Source: Fluctibacter halophilus
Lineage (GTDB): Bacteria > Pseudomonadota > Gammaproteobacteria > Enterobacterales > Alteromonadaceae
Direction: 5' to 3'
NCBI RefSeq assembly: GCF_020687825.1
Contig: NZ_JAJEWP010000001.1
Coordinates: 1,706,998 to 1,770,997 of the forward strand
DNA: 64,000 nt
The notes under the pieces are model-generated. The model was given only the letters and a program-made list of their open reading frames with translations. It searched no databases and was not told where the DNA came from. The position numbers and the translations under genes were made by a program. The stretch's first letter is position 1. The number at the start of each line of letters is the position of its first letter. Below, in pieces: positions 49,639 to 58,763 of the stretch.

Positions 49639-51291
49639 TTAGTCCCGTAAAGCCTTACGCAGGATCTTACCAACATTTGTCTTCGGAAGCTCGTCCCTAA
49701 ACTCAACAAATTTAGGGACCTTGTATCCGGTCAGGTGTTGGCGACAATGTTCGATCAGCGCCTCTTCGCTCAGCGCGTCACTCTTACGCACAGCAAACAG
49801 CTTCACCACTTCACCGGAACTGGGATGCGGCACACCAATGGCTGCCACTTCAACCACCAATTCGTGCATGGCTGCCACTTCTTCCACTTCGTTGGGGAAC
49901 ACGTTAAAGCCGGACACCAGGATCATGTCTTTCTTGCGATCGACAATGTAGAAATAACCCTGATCATCTGCCTTAGCAATGTCACCGGTGGCCAACCAGC
50001 CGTCCTGCAGAATTTCATCCGTGGCTTCCTGACGATTCAGATAGCCTTTCATTACCTGCGGGCCTCGCACGTACATCTCGCCCGGTTCGCCCATGGCCAC
50101 TTCATTGCCATCGTCGTCGCACAGCTTAATTTCGGTCGACGGTACCGGCATCCCGATAGAACCACGATACTTATCCAACGTCGGCGGATTCACTGTAACG
50201 ACCGGTGAGCATTCGGTCAGGCCGTAGCCTTCCAATAACACCTTGCCGGTGACTTGCTCCCATCGTTCAGCAACCGGGCGCTGCACCGCCATACCACCAC
50301 CCAAGGCAAACTTGAAGTTGCGGAAGTTTAATTCCTCGAATCCCGGGGTGTTCAACAGGCCGTTGAACAACGTGTTAACGCCGGTGATGACCGTAAACGG
50401 GTGTTCACCGAGGGTTTTGACAAACCCCGGCATATCGCGCGGATTGGTGATCAACAGACTCGGACAGCCGAATTTCACGAAGGTCAGACAGTTCGCCAGC
50501 AGTGCAAAGATGTGGTAGAGCGGCAACGCGGTTACCACCAACTCTTTGCCGGGCTCGATCACGGTTTCCAGAATGCCGGAGACCTGTTCAAGGTTGGCGA
50601 CCATGTTGCGGTGGGTCAGCATGGCCCCTTTTGATACACCCGTTGTACCACCGGTGTATTGTAAAAACGCCAAATCACTGCCAACCAGTTCTGGCCGGCT
50701 GTAGGACAGTTTCGCGCCGCCCGCGACACAATCATTGAAACGCACCGCGCCGGGCAGCGAAAACGCCGGGACCATCTTCTTGATGTATTTGACCGCAAAA
50801 TTGACCAGCCAGCGTTTGGGTGCAGGTAACATGTCTCCCAACTGGGTCAGGATCACCTGCTTGACGCCGGTGTCGTTGATCACGTCGGCCAGCGTACAGG
50901 CGAAGTTTTCAACGATGATGATGGCCTTGGCACCGGAGTCATTCAATTGATGCTTGAGCTCTCTGGCGGTGTACAGCGGATTAACATTCACCACCGTCAT
51001 GCCCGCACGCAGGATACCGAACAATGCGACCGGGTACTGCAAGATATTTGGCATCATGATCGCAACAGGATCGCCTTTTTTCAGCCCATTTCCCTGCAAG
51101 TAAGCGGCAAATTGCTTAGACAGCTGATCAAGTTCGGAAAACGTGATTTCGTGGCCCATATTAATGAACGCCACATTGTCAGCGTACTTTTCCACGGACT
51201 GTTCGAAGATGTCTACCAGGGATGGGTAATGGTCAGGATCAATTTCAGGCGCCACTCTAGGGTCATAGTGCTCGAGCCAAATTTTTTCCAC
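49639..51291 (-). CDS. fadD: Long-chain fatty acid-CoA ligase FadD
   Basis: 550 residues starting with GTG at 51291 (GGAGG four bases upstream). It activates fatty acids taken up by the cell to acyl-CoA at the inner membrane. AMP-binding P-loop [21 protein letters not shown], and the C-terminal [37 protein letters not shown] are all intact. fadD directly upstream of rnd is also the E. coli order. A FadR-like box lies 57 bases upstream, so repression by FadR and relief by acyl-CoA is likely. Confidence 0.97.
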   Translation of the reverse strand: MEKIWLEHYDPRVAPEIDPDHYPSLVDIFEQSVEKYADNVAFINMGHEITFSELDQLSKQFAAYLQGNGLKKGDPVAIMMPNILQYPVALFGILRAGMTVVNVNPLYTARELKHQLNDSGAKAIIIVENFACTLADVINDTGVKQVILTQLGDMLPAPKRWLVNFAVKYIKKMVPAFSLPGAVRFNDCVAGGAKLSYSRPELVGSDLAFLQYTGGTTGVSKGAMLTHRNMVANLEQVSGILETVIEPGKELVVTALPLYHIFALLANCLTFVKFGCPSLLITNPRDMPGFVKTLGEHPFTVITGVNTLFNGLLNTPGFEELNFRNFKFALGGGMAVQRPVAERWEQVTGKVLLEGYGLTECSPVVTVNPPTLDKYRGSIGMPVPSTEIKLCDDDGNEVAMGEPGEMYVRGPQVMKGYLNRQEATDEILQDGWLATGDIAKADDQGYFYIVDRKKDMILVSGFNVFPNEVEEVAAMHELVVEVAAIGVPHPSSGEVVKLFAVRKSDALSEEALIEHCRQHLTGYKVPKFVEFRDELPKTNVGKILRKALRD

Positions 51292-51347
51292 GGTGCCTCC
51301 ACGGGCTAATTTGTTATTGGTTTGGTTCCTTGCTGTTCACACCAGAC

Positions 51348-51364
51348 AACTGGTCAGGCCTGAA
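51348..51364. promoter_or_regulatory. Candidate FadR box upstream of fadD
   Basis: AACTGGTCAGGCCTGAA agrees with AACTGGTCNGACCAGTT at 12 of 16 defined positions, with the left half-site perfect. It lies 57 bases from the fadD start, a usual position for FadR repression. Confidence 0.65.
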
Positions 51365-51437
51365 CAATAGTGGCTGCAAGTCTACCCAAAGGATCTCAGG
51401 ATTTAAACATCTGTTTAACACTTCAGGTTGCAACTTT

Positions 51438-52280
51438 TCACTGGTTATTCAAAAAGTAGATGATTTGCTCCGCAACGTCTAGGGGCGCTTCCAGGTGCAG
51501 GTGATGTCCCCCCGGACACGTTGTGCGGGTTAACGACTTGACCCATCCCTGGCGACGTTCGGCATTGGCTTTGACCTTTTCAAACCCTTGCTCGCCGTGG
51601 ATAAGGAGCATCGGACAGGCAATGCCGTTTAAGATGGCCTCGGCCTGCTCTTCCGTCAGACGCAAACTGGAGATGGTGCGCAGGCGTCGATCAGTTCGCC
51701 AGCTAAGCTGCCCTTCACGTTCTTCAATATTGCGCTCAACAAGAATACGCGCCGCCTCTCGGCCCATATCACCTGCTAATGCGCGAGCCCGCACGGCTGA
51801 TTCAAAGTCTTCGGGATGCTTGGCTTCCCGATGAGCCATCGACAAGCGGCTCTCGATGGAACGGCGCAGCTGATCGGTGCTGGTTGACGCATGCTCGGTG
51901 AGCGGGCCAAACGCCTCTATGCTGATCAGGCATTTTACCCGCTCTGGGAAAACAGCCGCATAAATACTGCCTAAAATGCCCCCCATGGAATGGCCCAGCA
52001 AGATAACGTCAGACCACCCCTGCTCCACCACACAGGCGTGAATGTCCTGCACGAAATCCATCTGGTGATAATGGGCGTCAGGACTTCGATGACTGGACAT
52101 GCCATGGCCCGGCAGATCCAGTGCCACCACACAATAGTCCTCCAGCATCGGCGCCAGGTGCGTGAATGTCGCGGCATTGTCCAGCCAACCGTGCAGCGCC
52201 AGGACCAGAGGCTTGTCAGTTTGTCCGAATTGAATACCGGTTATTGTCAGGTGCGGCAGCGCGATACGAATGTCCTGCAT
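51438..52280 (-). CDS. Alpha/beta hydrolase (YbfF/esterase-like)
   Basis: 280 residues from the ATG at 52280, with AAGGAG 7 bases upstream; the ORF extends to 52361 across a terminator. Classic alpha/beta hydrolase: LALHGWLDNAATF, ALDLPGHGMSSHR, GHSMGGILG nucleophile elbow, MLLIHGEQGF and GGHHLHLEAP with the catalytic His. No signal peptide; a cytoplasmic esterase. It sits between slp and fadD on the same strand. Substrate unknown. Confidence 0.9.
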   Translation of the reverse strand: MQDIRIALPHLTITGIQFGQTDKPLVLALHGWLDNAATFTHLAPMLEDYCVVALDLPGHGMSSHRSPDAHYHQMDFVQDIHACVVEQGWSDVILLGHSMGGILGSIYAAVFPERVKCLISIEAFGPLTEHASTSTDQLRRSIESRLSMAHREAKHPEDFESAVRARALAGDMGREAARILVERNIEEREGQLSWRTDRRLRTISSLRLTEEQAEAILNGIACPMLLIHGEQGFEKVKANAERRQGWVKSLTRTTCPGGHHLHLEAPLDVAEQIIYFLNNQ

Positions 52281-52296
52281 GAATCTCCTTGAAGCG

Positions 52297-52323
52297 AAAA
52301 AGCGGCAATCACTTGCCGCTTTT
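52297..52323 (-). terminator. slp terminator
   Basis: AAAAGCGGCAA/TTGCCGCTTTT stem with TCAC loop, 48 bases after the slp stop and immediately before the hydrolase ribosome binding site. Confidence 0.85.
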
Positions 52324-52370
52324 CTACCATCATTTGCCGCCTGACGGCAAACTTGTGTCATCGTGCCGAC

Positions 52371-52967
52371 TTATTTGGCCTGCGGTTTGGGGGGCTTGGC
52401 AGGCGGTGTTGACGGCCCGGTCGGCCCGGTGGGGCGTGAATGAATGATGATCCGCGGTGGAAATGCCCGATAAGGCCAACCGTAATAGGGGTAATAAGGC
52501 CACATGTTCAGGCTTTCGACGCGCACCGCCTTTTTGTCGGTCCACAAATGGTAGCCTGATGCTTCAACGGTAGGGAACACATAAGGGTGCTCACCGACCA
52601 TGCCCTGCTCAACGCCCTGGGCCACGCCCAATACGGTGATTGCCCGGCCCTGCTCATACACCATCGGATCAAGGAAGCCCTTCACGTAAACACGAAAGCG
52701 TCCCTGGCTGTCATTACTGGTCATGGGACGACCATAATTGCGCAGCGGGTAGTGCAGGATTTCCAGTTGAGTGCGCTCCGGTAGGTTTGTAACACTGGCG
52801 ATCACGCCCCCCCAACGCACCTGTTTACCGGTTGTTTCCTGTGGGTGACCGGCGACTTCAGCATAGGACAGCAGCGGAGCATTGTCCGCCGTCTGAATAC
52901 TGTCAGGAAAGCTTGCACAGCCCGACAGCAGCACAATACCGGCAACCAACAACAAACGTAACGACAT
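52371..52967 (-). CDS. slp: Slp-family outer membrane lipoprotein
   Basis: 198 residues with lipoprotein signal MSLRLLLVAGIVLLSGCASF (lipobox LSGC). The core (VRWGGVIASVTNLPERTQLEI, then RFRVYVKGFLDP and ITVLGVAQGVEQG) matches the Slp/YeaY family, outer membrane lipoproteins induced by starvation or stationary phase in E. coli. The C-terminal tail is rich in Pro and Tyr (WPYYPYYGWPY), a feature of marine homologues. Role not known. Confidence 0.93.
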   Translation of the reverse strand: MSLRLLLVAGIVLLSGCASFPDSIQTADNAPLLSYAEVAGHPQETTGKQVRWGGVIASVTNLPERTQLEILHYPLRNYGRPMTSNDSQGRFRVYVKGFLDPMVYEQGRAITVLGVAQGVEQGMVGEHPYVFPTVEASGYHLWTDKKAVRVESLNMWPYYPYYGWPYRAFPPRIIIHSRPTGPTGPSTPPAKPPKPQAK

Positions 52968-53045
52968 AAGACACTCCAGCGAGGTGGGAATTGATTTTAG
53001 TATGCTCAGTGTAACTGAATCGACGCTGAATTGAAGGTGTCAGGG

Positions 53046-53366
53046 TCAGGCGTAGGTGTCAACACCGAGCAGGCGTTGCAACTCTTCCCGTTTGTCTTCT
53101 CTGGCCAAGGTCGTGTAGGCCTCCAATGCTCGCTGCGCCTTGGGTTGGCGAGCCTCACTGCTGATCTGTGGTTCATTGGATTGCTGCTGTGCCAGTAACA
53201 CGCCACGGGCAAACGCGCTGGGGTCACGTTGCCGTTGGGGTGCGTCAGAGACCGCGTCAGTGCCCTGTGAAGGTTGTGCAATGTCACGGGTACGTGGCAC
53301 ATCCCGCTGCACCAACGGTGCTTGCGTGCCTAACCCAACATTGGAAAGTGAATTATCGATATCCAC
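53046..53366 (-). CDS. Conserved short protein of unknown function
   Basis: 106 residues. An N-terminal disordered part rich in Gln, Pro, Arg and Ser is followed by a short helical C-terminus (QRALEAYTTLAREDKREELQ) ending RLLGVDTYA. The ending resembles short conserved proteins next to slp and tsaB in Alteromonadales and Shewanella, as I recall. No signal peptide and no functional clue. A frame on the same strand at 53006-53302 looks like a shadow. Confidence 0.72.
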   Translation of the reverse strand: MDIDNSLSNVGLGTQAPLVQRDVPRTRDIAQPSQGTDAVSDAPQRQRDPSAFARGVLLAQQQSNEPQISSEARQPKAQRALEAYTTLAREDKREELQRLLGVDTYA

Positions 53367-53483
53367 CGAACGTGTCTGCCCCTGTTTAATTACATCATGG
53401 GCGGCGAGCAGAACATCGAAGCCAACGCCTGTACACCGCCATTACTGCGAAATTAACGCAAAAATCGTTCCACTATTTGAAGA

Positions 53484-54158
53484 CTATTCCCGACCAGGCA
53501 GCTTCTTCCAGGTCACCTTGTCACGCAGATAAACCGGTTGAATATCACGTGCCATAGCACCCTGCCCGGCGGCCAGCGCAGCGTTGGCAAACGGCAGCAT
53601 ATAGCGTGCATCCGGGTACAACACGTCACTGACACCCCCCAGTTCCGCCAATACCGGATAAGCAGCCCAACCGGTGCCCGCTTTGGCCACTGTGACATCC
53701 TGCAATTGCTGCAGTGCCATGTCCGGCGGCAAAACTGCTTCTTCGCCGACCAGTGTCATCACACCATCATTACACTCAAATTGACCAAAGTAGACCTCGT
53801 CCATGCGCGCATCGATGGCAACCGCCACCCGTTGTGCGCCGGTTTGGCTATACACCTGCTGGGCCATTGCGGACAAGGTCGACACACCGGCCACCGGCAA
53901 ACCGGTCCCCAGGGCCAACCCCTGGATCATACCCGTGGCAATACGAACCCCGGTAAAACTGCCCGGACCGCGCCCGAACGCCAGCCCGTCCAGTTCGGCC
54001 AGGGTTACGCCGGCCTCAGACAACACTGACTCAACCATTGGTAACAGGCGCTGGCTGTGCTGCTGCGGGGTCAGGGCGAATGCGCCTGACACCTGGTCAT
54101 CATAGTGCAACGCAACAGAGCAGGCTTCGGTGGCGGTATCAATCGCTAGTAGTTTCAT
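53484..54158 (-). CDS. tsaB: tRNA threonylcarbamoyladenosine biosynthesis protein TsaB
   Basis: 224 residues. TsaB is a partner of TsaD and TsaE in making t6A37 on tRNA. The sequence starts MKLLAIDTATEACSVAL, followed by LTPQQHSQRLLPMVESVL and LAFGRGPGSFTGVRIA, the standard signatures. Its first 20 bases lie inside the end of yoaA, a common arrangement. The last part reaches 53484 with no further gene until the short protein at 53366. Confidence 0.96.
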   Translation of the reverse strand: MKLLAIDTATEACSVALHYDDQVSGAFALTPQQHSQRLLPMVESVLSEAGVTLAELDGLAFGRGPGSFTGVRIATGMIQGLALGTGLPVAGVSTLSAMAQQVYSQTGAQRVAVAIDARMDEVYFGQFECNDGVMTLVGEEAVLPPDMALQQLQDVTVAKAGTGWAAYPVLAELGGVSDVLYPDARYMLPFANAALAAGQGAMARDIQPVYLRDKVTWKKLPGRE

Positions 54159-56085
54159 TGTTCTTTCCTTCCTCGCGCAAATCGCGCAAAAACTGCAATG
54201 CGGTGTCCAGCGTGCGGGTGCGGTGCATCGGCGGCAGGCTGGCTACAAAGGTTTTACCGTAATCACGGGTGATCAGACGGTTGTCACAAATCACCAAAAC
54301 GCCTTTATCCGTCGCGTCACGGATCAACCGCCCTGCGCCCTGCTTCAGCGTGATCACGGCCTGGGGGATCTGTAGCTGGCCAAACGGGTTGCCCCCCTGT
54401 CGCCGACAGTCTTCAATGCGTGCCTGCAGCAACGGATCATCCGGTGACGCAAACGGCAGCTTATCAATCATCACACAGGTCAGTGCATCGCCACGCACAT
54501 CGACCCCTTCCCAAAATGCCCCGGTACCCAGCAACACCGCATGAGGGTCGGCGAGGTATTCCTCCAGCAATGCCCGTTTGGTGGTGGTACCCTGCACCAG
54601 AATGGTGTTGGTTACCCGCTCCCGCAAACGTTCCGCGACCAAACGCAACATGGCGTGGCTGGTAAACAGCAAGAAGCAACGACCATCACTGGCTTTAACC
54701 AGTTGCGCGGCAATATCAAGCAAGGTTGCCGCCATCTCACGACTGTTGGGTTCCGGCAAATAGCGGGGCACACACAGAATCGCCTGTTGCGGATAGTCGA
54801 ACGGACTGTCCAGCGCCAGCGTCTGCGCATCATATAAGCCCATCTGGCGCTGAAAATGATCAAACCCCTCACCCACTTTGAGGGTAGCTGAAGTAAATAT
54901 CCAACTGCATTTGGCTGCCTTGACGTTGGCGGCAAACTTGTCGGCGATGCTCAATGGCGTGAGGTGCAGCGTGATATGCCGTAAGGTGGTTTCATACCAC
55001 AAGCTGACGCCGGTCTGCTGGGTGTCTGTCAGTGTCGCCAGACGCTGCTGAATTTCAACGATACGATCGTACACCGTGTCGAGTTCTTTATCCCTTCCAA
55101 GGTGAATCTTGATCACTTCGTAGAGCACCTTCAAGGCACTTTCCAGCATCTCCAGTTGCTTCTGTATCACCGGTTCCTGGCATTTTTGCCGCCAGTTGCC
55201 GCGCTCTCCCTGTTCACCGAATTGAAGGCGTAGATCGGACGCAGCCACCTTACACTTTTCCGCCGCGCGCTGCAGTTGCTGGGCGTCCTTTAGCACTGTG
55301 CGGTACAGCAGTTCGATGTCTTTGGCGAGATCATGGATCTGACGGGTAGACAGCGCTTCTCCGAAATACTCGCTGGCAACATCGGGTATTTGGTGCGCTT
55401 CGTCGAAAATGATCACGTCCGCTTCAGGAATCAACTCACCAAAGCCGGTGTCCTTAAGGGCCATATCGGCAAAAAACAGGTGGTGATTGACCACCACCAT
55501 GTCAGCATCCAGTGCGTTGCGGCGGGCTTTGACCAGATAACAGTCTTCGTAATCCGGGCAGTCTTTGCCCAGACAGTTGTCAATGGTCGAGGTGACAAAC
55601 GGCAACACCTTGGCATCCTCTGCCAGGGTGGTCAATTCACCGATATCGCCGCTTTTAGTCGAGGTTGACCAGGCTTTGACTTCCGACAGTTCATCCAATA
55701 CCTCGTCATTGACTAACGTACTGTTGCCGCCGTGCATCGCCAGACGATGCAGACACAGGTAGTTCGATCGCCCTTTCAGCAAGGCGACATGGGCACGGCT
55801 ACCCAGGGCCTTTTTCAGTACCGGCACATCCCGATGGAACAACTGCTCCTGTAGGTTCTTGGTACCGGTAGAGACAATCACCTTGTCGCCACTTAGCAGC
55901 GCCGGGGCGAGGTAAGCAAAGGTTTTGCCGGTACCTGTGCCGGCCTCCACAATCAGGCTTTGCTGCGCTTCAATGGCTTTTTCCACTGCCAGCGCCATGT
56001 CAGTCTGGGCTTGACGGGGGGTAAAACCGGCAATGTTTTCGGCCAGTTGGCCGGTGGCGGCAAAAAGGTCCGCGACCTTGGACAT
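54139..56085 (-). CDS. yoaA: DinG-family ATP-dependent helicase YoaA
   Basis: 648 residues from the ATG at 56085, where the sequence MSKVADLFAATG matches YoaA-type starts; the ORF extends to 56133. Superfamily 2 XPD-like helicase: Walker A EAGTGTGKT (47-55), DEAH in IIFDEAHQIPDV and an iron-sulfur cluster region with four cysteines (NYLCLHRL, CLGKDCPDYEDC). YoaA unwinds DNA and helps cells tolerate replication damage. It overlaps tsaB by 20 bases, so both are likely co-expressed. Confidence 0.94.
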   Translation of the reverse strand: MSKVADLFAATGQLAENIAGFTPRQAQTDMALAVEKAIEAQQSLIVEAGTGTGKTFAYLAPALLSGDKVIVSTGTKNLQEQLFHRDVPVLKKALGSRAHVALLKGRSNYLCLHRLAMHGGNSTLVNDEVLDELSEVKAWSTSTKSGDIGELTTLAEDAKVLPFVTSTIDNCLGKDCPDYEDCYLVKARRNALDADMVVVNHHLFFADMALKDTGFGELIPEADVIIFDEAHQIPDVASEYFGEALSTRQIHDLAKDIELLYRTVLKDAQQLQRAAEKCKVAASDLRLQFGEQGERGNWRQKCQEPVIQKQLEMLESALKVLYEVIKIHLGRDKELDTVYDRIVEIQQRLATLTDTQQTGVSLWYETTLRHITLHLTPLSIADKFAANVKAAKCSWIFTSATLKVGEGFDHFQRQMGLYDAQTLALDSPFDYPQQAILCVPRYLPEPNSREMAATLLDIAAQLVKASDGRCFLLFTSHAMLRLVAERLRERVTNTILVQGTTTKRALLEEYLADPHAVLLGTGAFWEGVDVRGDALTCVMIDKLPFASPDDPLLQARIEDCRRQGGNPFGQLQIPQAVITLKQGAGRLIRDATDKGVLVICDNRLITRDYGKTFVASLPPMHRTRTLDTALQFLRDLREEGKNNETTSD

Positions 56086-56336
56086 AGCGTGCTCTATGTG
56101 ACAGAAAAGTGCCGCGATTATGCCAAAAATCAAACCGCTTTTCAGTCCTTTACGGGATAATTTTTCGAGACCTGAATAATTCGCAAACTGTATATTTTTC
56201 GTCCAAACAGGACCTAAAACACTTGGCTTGGCCTATCACTTTCATCTAAGGTAGTAACAAAATTTTAACCTTGTCATTGCCCCGACAGGCGAAAACATAC
56301 CCGGGCAAACCGTTGTTCTGATGGGAGTCGAGTACC

Positions 56337-56819
56337 GTGAAACACCTGCTAAATTTGGGCATCATCCTGGCAATTCTGTGGCTGGTTATGTCAGGTCACT
56401 TCACCCCCCTGCTGATGTCGCTGGGGTTGTTGTCAGTGGTTATCTGTCTGTTCATTGCCCACCGTATGGATGTGGTAGACGGACACAGCCACCCGGTTCA
56501 TATGAGCTTCAAACTGATACGTTTCTGGTTGTGGCTGGGGTGGCAGATCATCTTGGCCAACATTGACGTTGCCGCGCGTATTCTGGGCTTTAAACCGATC
56601 AAGCCACAGCTCATTGCCGTGCCGCTGTCGGATGAAGGTGAACTGCACCATACCATTTATGCCAACAGCATTACCCTTACACCGGGTTCGGCCAGTGTTC
56701 ACATGCTCGATGATCACCTTATCGTTCATACCATCAGCGCCGAAGGCGCCGACGAGTTGCTGCAAGGCGACATGGCCAAACGCATTCCTACCGATCGCCA
56801 AGGAGCAAACAACGCATGA
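56337..56819 (+). CDS. mrpE: Cation/H+ antiporter subunit MrpE
   Basis: 160 residues starting with GTG. Two hydrophobic N-terminal spans (LGIILAILWLVMSGHF and LLSVVICLFIAHRMDVV), then FWLWLGWQIILANIDVAARIL and SITLTPGSASVHM, the MnhE/MrpE signature. First gene of a ten-gene operon, overlapping the next by 4 bases (ATGA). The promoter must lie in the 251-base gap from yoaA, where I see no strong sigma-70 pair. Confidence 0.93.
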   Translation: MKHLLNLGIILAILWLVMSGHFTPLLMSLGLLSVVICLFIAHRMDVVDGHSHPVHMSFKLIRFWLWLGWQIILANIDVAARILGFKPIKPQLIAVPLSDEGELHHTIYANSITLTPGSASVHMLDDHLIVHTISAEGADELLQGDMAKRIPTDRQGANNA

Positions 56820-57103
56820 TCACTCTGTTTAGTGCCGGGGCCATCGCCGTCATGGTCACCATGGCGCTGGCCGTTGCACGCGCCATTGCAGGCCCGACCA
56901 TTTTTGATCGTATTCTGGCCGTCAACATGTTTGGCACCAAGGCTGTGCTGTTAATTGCTCTGTTCGCATTTATCTCCGGACGCATGGATGTACTCGACAT
57001 TGCCCTGCTCTACTCCCTGTTGAATTTCGTCGGTGTGATTGCCGCGTTGCGTCTGGTGCAGCGCGGTAAAGGGTTTGCTGACGAACATGAGGACCGCGCA
57101 TGA
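56816..57103 (+). CDS. mrpF: Cation/H+ antiporter subunit MrpF
   Basis: 95 residues, three membrane spans. GPTIFDRILAVNMFGTKAVLLI and DIALLYSLLNFVGVIAALR are the MrpF motifs. In the Mrp complex MrpF lies with MrpE and MrpG beside the cation channel part. Overlaps mrpE and mrpG by 4 bases each. Confidence 0.94.
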   Translation: MITLFSAGAIAVMVTMALAVARAIAGPTIFDRILAVNMFGTKAVLLIALFAFISGRMDVLDIALLYSLLNFVGVIAALRLVQRGKGFADEHEDRA

Positions 57104-57438
57104 ACTGGATAGATATCATCACCGGCATCTTTATCAGCATTGGCTGCGTGTTCGGCATCATCGGCGGGATTGGTATGCACCGGTTACCGGACTTTTACAG
57201 CCGACTGCATGCCGGCGGCCTGACCGACACCCTGTGCAGTTTTATGATCCTGTGTGGTCTGGCACTGCAAGCCGGGCTCACCCTGGCCGCCGCAAAACTG
57301 TTACTGATATTTCTGTTCCTGTTTTTTACCAGTCCGACAGCGTCTTACTCACTGGCCACCAATGCCTGGCAATACGGTCTTCGTCCGCAAGGCACGCCAA
57401 GCCAGCCACGTACATCTGATGGAGGGCAGATAGAATGA
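57100..57438 (+). CDS. mrpG: Cation/H+ antiporter subunit MrpG
   Basis: 112 residues, three spans. GIFISIGCVFGIIGGIGMHR, RLPDFYSRLHAGGLTDTLCS and LLLIFLFLFFTSPTASYSLA are the MnhG/MrpG pattern. The C-terminus is a short polar tail. Overlaps its neighbours by 4 bases each. Confidence 0.94.
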   Translation: MNWIDIITGIFISIGCVFGIIGGIGMHRLPDFYSRLHAGGLTDTLCSFMILCGLALQAGLTLAAAKLLLIFLFLFFTSPTASYSLATNAWQYGLRPQGTPSQPRTSDGGQIE

Positions 57439-57998
57439 TAAGCCTCGTCATTGATATCGTATTGTTGTTGTTCCTGGTCGTCATGGCTTTTGCCATTTTG
57501 CGAATGCACCACCTGCTGGCTGTCGCCATGCTGTTCGGATTGTACAGCCTGTTGGTCGCCGGGGTGTTTACTGTGCTTGATGCGCCGGATGTCGCCTTCA
57601 CAGAAGCGGCTGTGGGCACCGGTATTTCCACGGTACTGATGCTGGCCACGCTCGCAGCGACCCGTTCAACCCATGAGCGACGACGTAAAGGCGTTGCCTG
57701 GATGCCGCTGTGTATATGCATCGCAACCGGCGCACTGCTGATCTACGGCATTCATAACATGCCCAACCTGGGCGATCCCACTGCGCCCCAGCACACCGAA
57801 GTTGCAAAACGGTTTATTGAGTCCGGTCAGGCCGAAACCGGGGTTCCGAACCTGGTGACAGCGGTACTGGCCAGCTATCGGGGATTCGACACCCTGGGCG
57901 AAGTCACCGTGGTATTCACCGCAGGTATTGGTGTCATGCTATTGCTGGTGCGCCGCGAGAAACCACGTATCCGAGGAGAGCAGCATGACGCAAAATAG
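57435..57998 (+). CDS. DUF4040/MbhD-MbhE-like subunit (MrpA C-terminal counterpart)
   Basis: 187 residues, about five spans. The N-terminal part (VVMAFAILRMHHLLAVAMLFG, AGVFTVLDAPDVAFTEAAVG) is DUF4040, matching archaeal MbhD and the C-terminal region of MrpA. The second part (AVLASYRGFDTLGEVTVVFT) matches MbhE, again part of MrpA. So this is the MrpA tail as a separate gene, MbhD and MbhE fused. The NuoL-like rest of MrpA is not attached to it. The stop overlaps mrpB by 14 bases. Confidence 0.88.
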   Translation: MISLVIDIVLLLFLVVMAFAILRMHHLLAVAMLFGLYSLLVAGVFTVLDAPDVAFTEAAVGTGISTVLMLATLAATRSTHERRRKGVAWMPLCICIATGALLIYGIHNMPNLGDPTAPQHTEVAKRFIESGQAETGVPNLVTAVLASYRGFDTLGEVTVVFTAGIGVMLLLVRREKPRIRGEQHDAK

Positions 57999-58407
57999 TA
58001 TTCTGCGCACCATTGCCAAGTTCCTGCTGCCGATCATCCTGCTGTATGCGTTTTATGTACAGTTCCATGGTGACTACAGCCCCGGCGGCGGCTTTCAGGC
58101 GGGGGTGATTTTCAGTTCAGCGTTTTTATTGTACGCCCTGGTGTTTGGCCTCGATGCCGCCGCCAAGGTAATGCCCGATTGGGTGCTCAGCACCGTGGCC
58201 TGCCTTGGCGTGCTGTTGTATGCCGGCACCGGCATCGCAGGGATGGTATTCGGGGGCGAATTTCTGAACTACTCGACCCTGGCCAGTGAGCCGGTGGCGG
58301 GTCAACACCTGGGGATCATTTTGATAGAGCTTGGGGTAGGGCTGACCGTGGCGTCAGTCATGTTGATCATCTTTTTCACTTTTGCCAGGAGGATCCGCAC
58401 CCAATGA
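57985..58407 (+). CDS. mrpB: Cation/H+ antiporter subunit MrpB
   Basis: 140 residues from the ATG at 57985 (GAGGAGA about 6 bases before); the frame extends upstream to 57928 within the previous gene. Four spans; FYVQFHGDYSPGGGFQAGVI and ILIELGVGLTVASVMLIIFF are the MnhB signature. MrpB sits in the membrane arm at the start of the cation path. Overlaps mrpC by 4 bases. Confidence 0.94.
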   Translation: MTQNSILRTIAKFLLPIILLYAFYVQFHGDYSPGGGFQAGVIFSSAFLLYALVFGLDAAAKVMPDWVLSTVACLGVLLYAGTGIAGMVFGGEFLNYSTLASEPVAGQHLGIILIELGVGLTVASVMLIIFFTFARRIRTQ

Positions 58408-58763
58408 CGGACTACATTCTGGGACACATCAACTACTGGATCATCGTTTTGTTGATGATGATCGGCCTGTACACCATGATGAGCATGCCCAACCTGGTCA
58501 AGAAAATGGCTGGCATGAGCGTGTTCCAAACCGGGGTCATTTTGTTGTACATCAGTCTCGGCAAAGTCGAGGGCGGCACCGCGCCGATCATCGATGACGG
58601 CTATGTACTGTATGCCAACCCGTTGCCTCAGGTACTGATGCTGACCGCCATCGTGGTTGGCGTTGCCACTACCGCGTTGGGATTTGCCCTGATCGTGCGC
58701 ATCAAGGAGGCCTACGGCACCCTTGAAGAAGATGAAATTGCAGCCATGGATGATAGCGAATGA
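58404..58763 (+). CDS. mrpC: Cation/H+ antiporter subunit MrpC
   Basis: 119 residues, three spans, homologous to NuoK of complex I: LLMMIGLYTMMSMPNLVKKM, FQTGVILLYISLGKVEGGTA and MLTAIVVGVATTALGFALIV. Conserved acidic residues for proton passage are expected in spans 2 and 3. Overlaps mrpB and mrpD by 4 bases each. Confidence 0.94.
   Translation: MTDYILGHINYWIIVLLMMIGLYTMMSMPNLVKKMAGMSVFQTGVILLYISLGKVEGGTAPIIDDGYVLYANPLPQVLMLTAIVVGVATTALGFALIVRIKEAYGTLEEDEIAAMDDSE

Noticed and set aside
53006-53302. 98-codon frame on the - strand
   Set aside because: Same strand, shifted relative to the short conserved protein at 53046-53366, whose C-terminus looks conserved.
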